Source: Astropecten irregularis (taxonomy: Eukaryota; Echinodermata; Asteroidea; Paxillosida; Astropectinidae). From it: a stretch of DNA of 64,000 nucleotides. A program made the position numbers and the translations under genes. The stretch is from NCBI GenBank assembly GCA_963971285.1, contig OZ020256.1:312501-376500 (forward strand), in the 5' to 3' direction. Under the pieces are notes generated by a model. It saw nothing but the letters and a program-made list of their open reading frames with translations, was not told where the DNA came from and did not search any database. Positions 59,095 through 64,000 of the stretch are shown here, in pieces. How positions within the stretch are numbered: the stretch's first letter is position 1; every line of letters starts with the position of its first letter.

Positions 59095-62000
59095 CTGATT
59101 TCACAAAGAAGAGCAAACATAAACATAGATGTTAGACACAAGTAACAAATGTATTAATGAATCAAGCTGCAGAACATTACCGCAATCCTCGTAAAGATAA
59201 AACAATGTTTTAGTTTAGTCTATGCATGTCATTAAAATGAAACAGCCAACACAAATAAGCTATGTCAATATCAGAGCGACTACCCCATAAGTCATCTCCA
59301 CACTTGTTTCCCTTTGGTATAGGAATTCTAGAACGATAGCAGTTTGTTGTAAGATCATAAGACGTGGACCAAGTGACGATTGATTCGATCCAATATCAGC
59401 TGACTTACTTTTGATTCTCGTAATTTCGTCTTCACTGCTGTCATCTTCCGTGTCGTATTGCGTCGTACTGTGAGAAAAATGAAATGAATTCAAATATGTA
59501 ATTGACCTACTTTATGAAACTATTGAGAGACTTTCCAAAGAATTTTCAATTCAAACAGTTTACATGAAACGATGTGTCTATCCTGATGAGATTAGTTTAT
59601 ACTGTACTCAAAGGTCCTGCTAAGACGGTTATATACTTCTAGGTTTTTTAGAACCACTTCTATTCTAAGAAGGGTAAATCATATTTCACCGTAAACCATA
59701 CAATAATAGGAAATTGTACATGTTGCCGCTGGAACATTGCTGCAAATTTCTTGCTTAGTTTAGTAGGCTATACGTTCTTTCTATACAATCATGAAAACCT
59801 TCCCTTGTGCTATCGGTATTATAACCTATATAAGTTCGACTAATTTCTATGGAACTTACTTTGGATCTTTGATAATTGACCCCTTGAGCTTCTTTGATTT
59901 TTCCGATCTCTTCCTTGCTTCGACGGGGTCATCGTATGGATTCTCCTCCGCCCTCTGTTTGGGTTTCTTAGATAATGTAGGATCTCGTGGGATGGGTCTT
60001 GCTGAGGCCGTGGAGCTACCGGCATGGCTGGGTCCTGCCACCGCCTCCTCGGCTACCCGATACCCCGGACCTCTGCTGGTTATTGCCGAGCCTCGGTACC
60101 CTGGTCCCTCTACTGGATCGGCAAGTTGGTGATCTCGTACTGGTCGACTTGGGGGTCTTGGGTTGTCTCCTTCCATGCTCATGTAATCACTGTTTGGTTC
60201 TGGGAATGGAAAGGCTGTTGGCTCGTGGCTCCTTGGTAGAGTGTGTTCATAATCATGATTAGGATCTTCTGCAGCAGAGGAATGTGAAGATGGGGTCCGA
60301 TCAGATGCTAGGGGTGTGGTCACCAGGGCGCCATTATGAATACCAACATCGCTTGACATTTTCCTGCGAAAAAAAGAAACATCACTGTCACTATTGGCGC
60401 TTCAATTCTAATGGTGTTACTGAAACACCCAAACACCTGACATTTTATGCCATTATCCAGAAAGAGAATCCGATCTGAGCGAAAAAGAATCTAAGTGAAA
60501 AGTCACAAAGAAATGACTTCAGAGAGGATCATGTTTGCATGATAAACTTTGTGATATCTATTTTAGATTCTTTTGTTCAAAATGACTTCATTCTGATCGG
60601 CTGATTTTAAGACTTGGCCAGCCAGCCAGCCAAGCCCGATTTTTGTTGTCTTTCCCGGCCGGAAAAGCCAAAGACGCATGCCATAGGCCTGCCTACCACT
60701 GATCCTTGACTGACGTTTTCGCCATGAAAATTTTAAGGTTTAAAAACTTCAATGGCCTTTTTACTTTCAGACCGGAATTGCTATCTGGAAAACATCTTTG
60801 TCTCTTATCATGTCCCTTACCCAAGTTCATGATCAGCATCTCTTTCTTTCTTGGATTTCCTCCTTCGTCTGAAGCAGCAAACCACGCACAGGAAGCAGAG
60901 AAGAAGGATAAAGATTGCTCCTAGTACAGCTGCAATAATGATGATCAGAAGAAGATCTCGCATAGGCAACTCGGCAGGAGCTGAGGACAAAGATATACCA
61001 GATGATGATCAAAATATATCCAGAATATTTACCATTATTTTAGGATTGTCGTTTGCCAACATAAGCAGAAATCTAAGGCCATCAGCGGTATGGCATCTGC
61101 ACTAGTAAGCAGGAGGTCGTTGGTTCGAATCCCACCTGAGCCTGCATGTGATTTTTTCACTTGCACTCAGTATACAGTGTTCATCATCCACGTCGGTGAA
61201 GGGCAAGCCTAAGTTGCATAATTAGCAGGTAGATTGTTGCTGGTAACAATGTTGCCTCTTATAGACGGCAGAGTCTACACGACACTCTGATTGAGGTTAA
61301 GCTAGAAAATATTATTACAGACTTGAGTACTTACTGCACACTGTGTCATTTCCCTGCCACACTTTCTGCACACACCGTCGCGATGCCGAACCTGTCATGT
61401 CGTAGCCCTCGAAGCAAGCAAAGAGGACCTCTGCCCCGTCCAGGTATACTGAGCCACTTTTCATGCCATTCAGAGGGGGCTTCAAGTATCCGCAGCTGTC
61501 CACTATCAAGGGAAAATTATCCATTAAATTCATCATTTTGCCCAATTAGACTTCATCCTATGTTGGAGTTATTTGCAATGACGAAACAGAATCCTTTTCA
61601 AGTCTCTTCATTTCTCATATTGTGCTGATATAAGATGGAAGAATATTTTTGGTCGAATAATTATTATGTGACACACTTCGGCCTTCATCCCAAACTGTTA
61701 CATCTGGGACATGCAACTATGACGGAGTCTGGGGCAAGATCCTGCAGAAATTGCAGCTAAGAATGGTTTCAACATCCTGACAAACCGTGTGAACGGTGAG
61801 GAAAATGGCGTACAGATTGCCACTCGATATCCTTCATGAAAAGAACAATATTCTGCTAAAATACAAGGTACTGATGAGGCTTACGTTAACTACAGTTCAA
61901 AGGTTATAGGTAGCTCACCTGGCACTGTGTCATTAGGTCAAAGGTTATAGGTATCTCACCTGGTACTGTGTCATTACTAGTTCCTTCATAGTCCTCTTCA

Positions 62001-64000
62001 GCATCCATGGATCCTGTTCCCATGTCAGGGGATGACGTCTTCCGGTAGTCATAGCGACACACCTGACTATCTCCACATACATCATTGAGTTCCTCCTCAG
62101 TCAGTGTTGAATCCAAGGTGTAAGTTGCTTGGAAGTTAGGCTTATTGATATCGCTGATGTTCAAACTGATGTCATAACGAAACAGACTGTTGCCCTGCGA
62201 TACGAACCCTATAATGGAAAGATATGAAACATGCATTTATCCGTTTGGAAGGAGAACATGTGAAGATGCTGTCAGGTACATGATTGTATATCATTCTGTT
62301 TACTTTCTCGAAAATATCAAACTATGTCCGAGATATCCTCTATGCCTTAAAACCAGGGAGGACCACCAGTCGATTTCACAAAGATTTACGATTCATCTTT
62401 TACATGAGTTGTTCCTGTTCTATAGTAAAAGTATTGTGACATCACACGTTGCTTAGCAATTAAGATTGATAGGCATGTTACGATCTGTCTTAGCCTTTCG
62501 TGAAATCGAGTCCAGAGTCATTTCCCTTACATTTGACGCCAAAGAACTCATGAAGATTGGCCAATGAATCCGCTGTGAACACTGCCCCGTTGGGTGCCTT
62601 TAAGTCATCGCTTGGATCGTCATTCCATTCACCTAGCAGACCAGTCGTGTCTTCTCTTAATGAGTATGGAGCAAGGATCTTAAGAGCCATGGCTGATGCA
62701 CCACTAGGTGCCTTAGCTTCGAAGGCCGTGCCTTGATCAAATATCACCCGTACACCCTGGCTCTCCTCGGCACCGATCAGCTCCACGATGGCACCTGTTG
62801 GACAAAAAAAATCCGAAAGATTTGATCCCAAATATTCTGATATGATATTTATTTACAAATTATCTTGATATTTCTGAAACAATGTGACAATGCTACAATA
62901 TTGTTTCATTGGAGGAATGTTCACGCCAAATGGCCAATTTCAAACTCTCTACCTACAATCGAAGTAAATGTACACATGACACTGTCTGTCCCAGCTCTTG
63001 AAATCGACTACAAAACTGTCATCCCTTAATCTTTCATTCAACGGATGTGATTCTTGAGACATGATTAAAAGTGAACAAAGCAAAATTGAGTGGAGTGGGA
63101 TTCGAACCAGCGACCGTTGGAATACCGTACCGGCGCTCTTACCAACTGAGTTATCTAGCCCTGTATTGGTGGTGTCCCCATTAGTCAATTATCGTTCGTT
63201 TGGAAACCACACACAAGGGAAATAATCTGCGACAAAAATAAACTTGTAACTTTGAAACTGAATGGCTTCCCATGAATCTTACCCTTTGGTGAGGCAGTCC
63301 ACCAGTTACTCTGCTCAAATCCCAGTCGTTGCCACACCCCACGCTCCTCCCTGTATACCCACACGTCCAATGTTCTCCGATCATTCAGCTCAACTTGTAT
63401 AGTATCAGAATCTTTCACTTTCATGGTAACTGCAGTCAGGCCAGTAGCTTGGACTGACATGGGGGAGGGAGGAGAGAAAATTGGCCAATTCAGAAAAAAC
63501 GACGTTTGCTTCAGCCGAGTTACATTCACATTCACATATTGCGAACTATACTGAAATATCTTTCCTGGTGTAACATAATTATTAATAGAAGATTGATCAG
63601 GATTCTATAGATATTTTAAGAGATTCGTCAAATTAGAAAGTATTGACTGAGTGATAATATCCCTTGATGATGAATAGAGCTAGTTGAAACGTCGAGACCT
63701 TACGAGAAGTAAGACGGTACGAACGATTCTTACGTGTTTCCGCAAACCGACCCACATACCAATTATAAACTAATACAAACAATTTCGTTAAAATTGAGAT
63801 TGAAATTGATATGTGCTTGATGATACATTGGCAGAGTGACAATTAAGAAACAAAACCCAAAATCGTCTATTGTGAAAAAGAAAGAAAATATTGCAATGAA
63901 TTTCTTCTTACCAGTGTCTGTAATCTGTGACATTCGTCCCTGAATATTCAAATCATTTCCCAGAGCAGACACCAACGTGAATTCACCGTAGCCATTGAAG
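59054..64000 (-). CDS. Mesh/SUSD2-like transmembrane protein (3' portion, 9 exons)
   Basis: In the known family (Drosophila mesh, vertebrate SUSD2), NIDO/AMOP/VWD/sushi proteins sit at epithelial junctions or the cell surface. Minus-strand exons: 63912-64000, 63283-63453, 62531-62794, 61960-62208, 61335-61502, 60821-60980, 59860-60363, 59409-59467, 59054-59094. They join in frame to 567 residues plus TAG. Residues 1-250 are the VWD domain and following region (FNGYGEFTLVSALGNDLN, LLGEWNDDPSDDL, FFGVKWFVSQGNSLFRYD, DVCGDSQVCRYDY). Residues 258-313 are a sushi/CCP domain (SCGYLKPPLNG, four Cys). A single TM helix lies at about 323-352. The cytoplasmic tail is 215 residues and Pro/Ser/acidic, with DYMSM and NPYDDP, ending QEVDEEDGY. 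The long tail favours mesh over SUSD2. AMOP and any NIDO domain would lie beyond 64,000. Confidence 0.9.
59409..59467 (-). CDS. Mesh-like small cytoplasmic exon
   Basis: 59 nt, phase 2 in and phase 1 out. Acceptor TTTTTCTCACAG, donor GTAAGT. It encodes TTQYDTEDDSSEDEITRIK, an acidic serine-rich segment with a likely casein-kinase-type site cluster. Confidence 0.85.
59860..60363 (-). CDS. Mesh-like exon (cytoplasmic tail)
   Basis: 504 nt, phase 2 in and out. Acceptor TTTTTTTCGCAG, donor GTAAGT. The tail is Pro/Ser/acidic and disordered, with NHDYEHTLPRS, SDYMSM, NPYDDPVEARKR and a Lys-rich end. The YxxM and other Tyr motifs suggest phosphotyrosine docking (inference). Confidence 0.9.
60821..60980 (-). 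CDS. Mesh-like exon (transmembrane helix)
   Basis: 160 nt, phase 1 in and phase 2 out. Acceptor TTGTCCTCAG, donor GTAAGG. It encodes TPAELPMRD and a strongly hydrophobic segment (DLLLIIIIAAVLGAIFILLL onward), then CCFRRRRKSKKERDADHELG, a basic stop-transfer sequence. Confidence 0.94.
61078..61155 (+). repeat. tRNA-like remnant
   Basis: AGGTCGTTGGTTCGAATCCC is a good B-box, and GCGGTATGGCATCTGCACTA is an anticodon-arm-like stretch. No clear A-box was seen. It lies in the intron between the sushi and TM exons. Confidence 0.4.
61335..61502 (-). CDS. Mesh-like exon (sushi/CCP domain)
   Basis: 168 nt, phase 1 in and out. Acceptor CCCTTGATAG, donor GTAAGT. It encodes one CCP module: SCGYLKPPLNGMKSGSVYLD, LFACFEGYDMTGSASRRC and WQGNDTVC. 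A second AG six bases further in does not keep phase, so 61502 is used. Confidence 0.93.
61897..61978. repeat. 41-bp tandem duplication over a splice donor
   Basis: TCAAAGGTTATAGGTAGCTC begins at 61897, and its copy TCAAAGGTTATAGGTATCTC at 61938. Both include the minus-strand donor context CCAG|GTGAG, at 61919 and 61960. Confidence 0.9.
61960..62208 (-). CDS. Mesh-like exon (after VWD) with duplicated donor
   Basis: 249 nt, phase 1 in and out. Acceptor TTTCCATTATAG. Donor GTGAGA after base 61960. It encodes NSLFRYDISLNISDINKPNF, DVCGDSQVCRYDY and an acidic segment DAEEDYEGTSNDTVP. A 41-bp tandem copy just downstream carries a second donor after base 61919. I chose 61960 because it preserves the frame into the sushi exon. 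Confidence 0.9.
62369..62513. repeat. Foldback MITE related to the TCGATTTCACC family
   Basis: GTCGATTTCACAAAGATT at the left and CCTTTCGTGAAATCGAG at the right, with a diverged interior. On the minus strand it starts 17 bp after the splice donor of the 62531-62794 exon. Confidence 0.65.
62531..62794 (-). CDS. Mesh-like exon (VWD core)
   Basis: 264 nt, phase 1 in and out. Acceptor TTGTCCAACAG, donor GTAAGG. It encodes AIVELIGAEESQGVRVIFDQ and the family signature GLLGEWNDDPSDDLKAPNG, then LHEFFGVK. Confidence 0.95.
63071..63205 (-). repeat. tRNA-derived SINE in mesh-like intron
   Basis: Minus strand: GACACCACCAATACAGGGCT, AGATAACTCAGTTGGTAAGA, GCTGGTTCGAATCCCACTCC, ending CTTTGTTCAC. It lies between the 63283-63453 and 62531-62794 exons. 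Confidence 0.75.
63283..63453 (-). CDS. Mesh-like exon (VWD)
   Basis: 171 nt, phase 1 in and out. Acceptor CCCCCATGTCAG, donor GTAAGA. It encodes ATGLTAVTMKVKDSDTIQVE, VWVYREERGVWQRL and FEQSNWWTASPKG. Confidence 0.92.
63655..63762 (+). repeat. Dispersed repeat with hammerhead-like core (second copy)
   Basis: TTGATGATGAATAGAGCTAG, then TTGAAACGTCGAGACC, TACGAACGATTCTTACGTG and CCGCAAACCGACCCACATAC match 53600-53752. It lies in the mesh-like intron before exon 63912-64000 (genomic order). Confidence 0.6.
63912..64000 (-). CDS. Mesh-like exon (VWD start), cut by the window edge
   Basis: Encodes FNGYGEFTLVSALGNDLNIQ, then GRMSQITDT. Donor GTAAGA. The NGYGEF motif is typical of VWD domains following AMOP. 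The exon continues past base 64000. Confidence 0.9.

Overview
The window is animal nuclear DNA. It is AT-rich, has long introns with GT-AG splice sites, and is dense in short dispersed repeats. No prokaryotic-style operons, rRNA or CRISPR arrays are visible. Gene content and repeat style (frequent TACATGTA-type words, many foldback MITEs, tRNA-derived SINEs) suggest a marine invertebrate deuterostome, most likely an echinoderm. That placement is an inference; the sequence alone does not fix the species.

Layout. (1) 1-35,425, plus strand: the 3' part of a Rho guanine-nucleotide exchange factor orthologous to ARHGEF17. Seventeen coding exons (7602-35425) join in frame to 935 codons plus a stop, covering the DH domain, PH-like region and C-terminal beta-propeller-like domain. 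The N-terminal part lies upstream of the window or in exons I cannot recognise. (2) 35,426-44,792: the probable long ARHGEF17 3' UTR, then intergenic DNA with stacked inverted-repeat elements. (3) 44,793-47,359, minus strand: a complete CHIC1/CHIC2 gene of five coding exons, 167 aa. (4) 49,220-56,041, minus strand: a complete four-transmembrane protein resembling TMEM272, 229 aa. Its start ATG is the last three bases of exon 1. (5) 59,054-64,000, minus strand: the 3' part of a mesh/SUSD2-type membrane protein (VWD region, sushi domain, one TM helix, 215-residue cytoplasmic tail). It has nine exons and 567 codons in the window, and its 5' end lies beyond 64,000.

The exon joins were derived by hand. 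In every case the reading phase is conserved across each junction, which strongly supports the models. The four genes have unrelated roles (Rho signalling, vesicle-membrane protein, uncharacterised tetraspan, epithelial junction or adhesion protein). No functional cluster is implied.

Much of the rest is mobile-element residue. There are at least ten families of non-autonomous inverted-repeat elements, a tRNA-derived SINE family, a second SINE-like family with a conserved GATCC stem-loop (one copy inserted in a MITE with a 12-bp target duplication), and a GC-rich 709-bp terminal-inverted-repeat element. A further repeat carries a hammerhead-ribozyme-like core. No transposase or reverse transcriptase coding sequence was recognised. 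I found no convincing new multi-gene system. The most interesting items are a 41-bp duplication of a splice donor in the mesh-like gene, a three-layer nest of inverted repeats at 40.1-40.5 kb, a foldback element filling most of a CHIC intron, and the ribozyme-like repeat.
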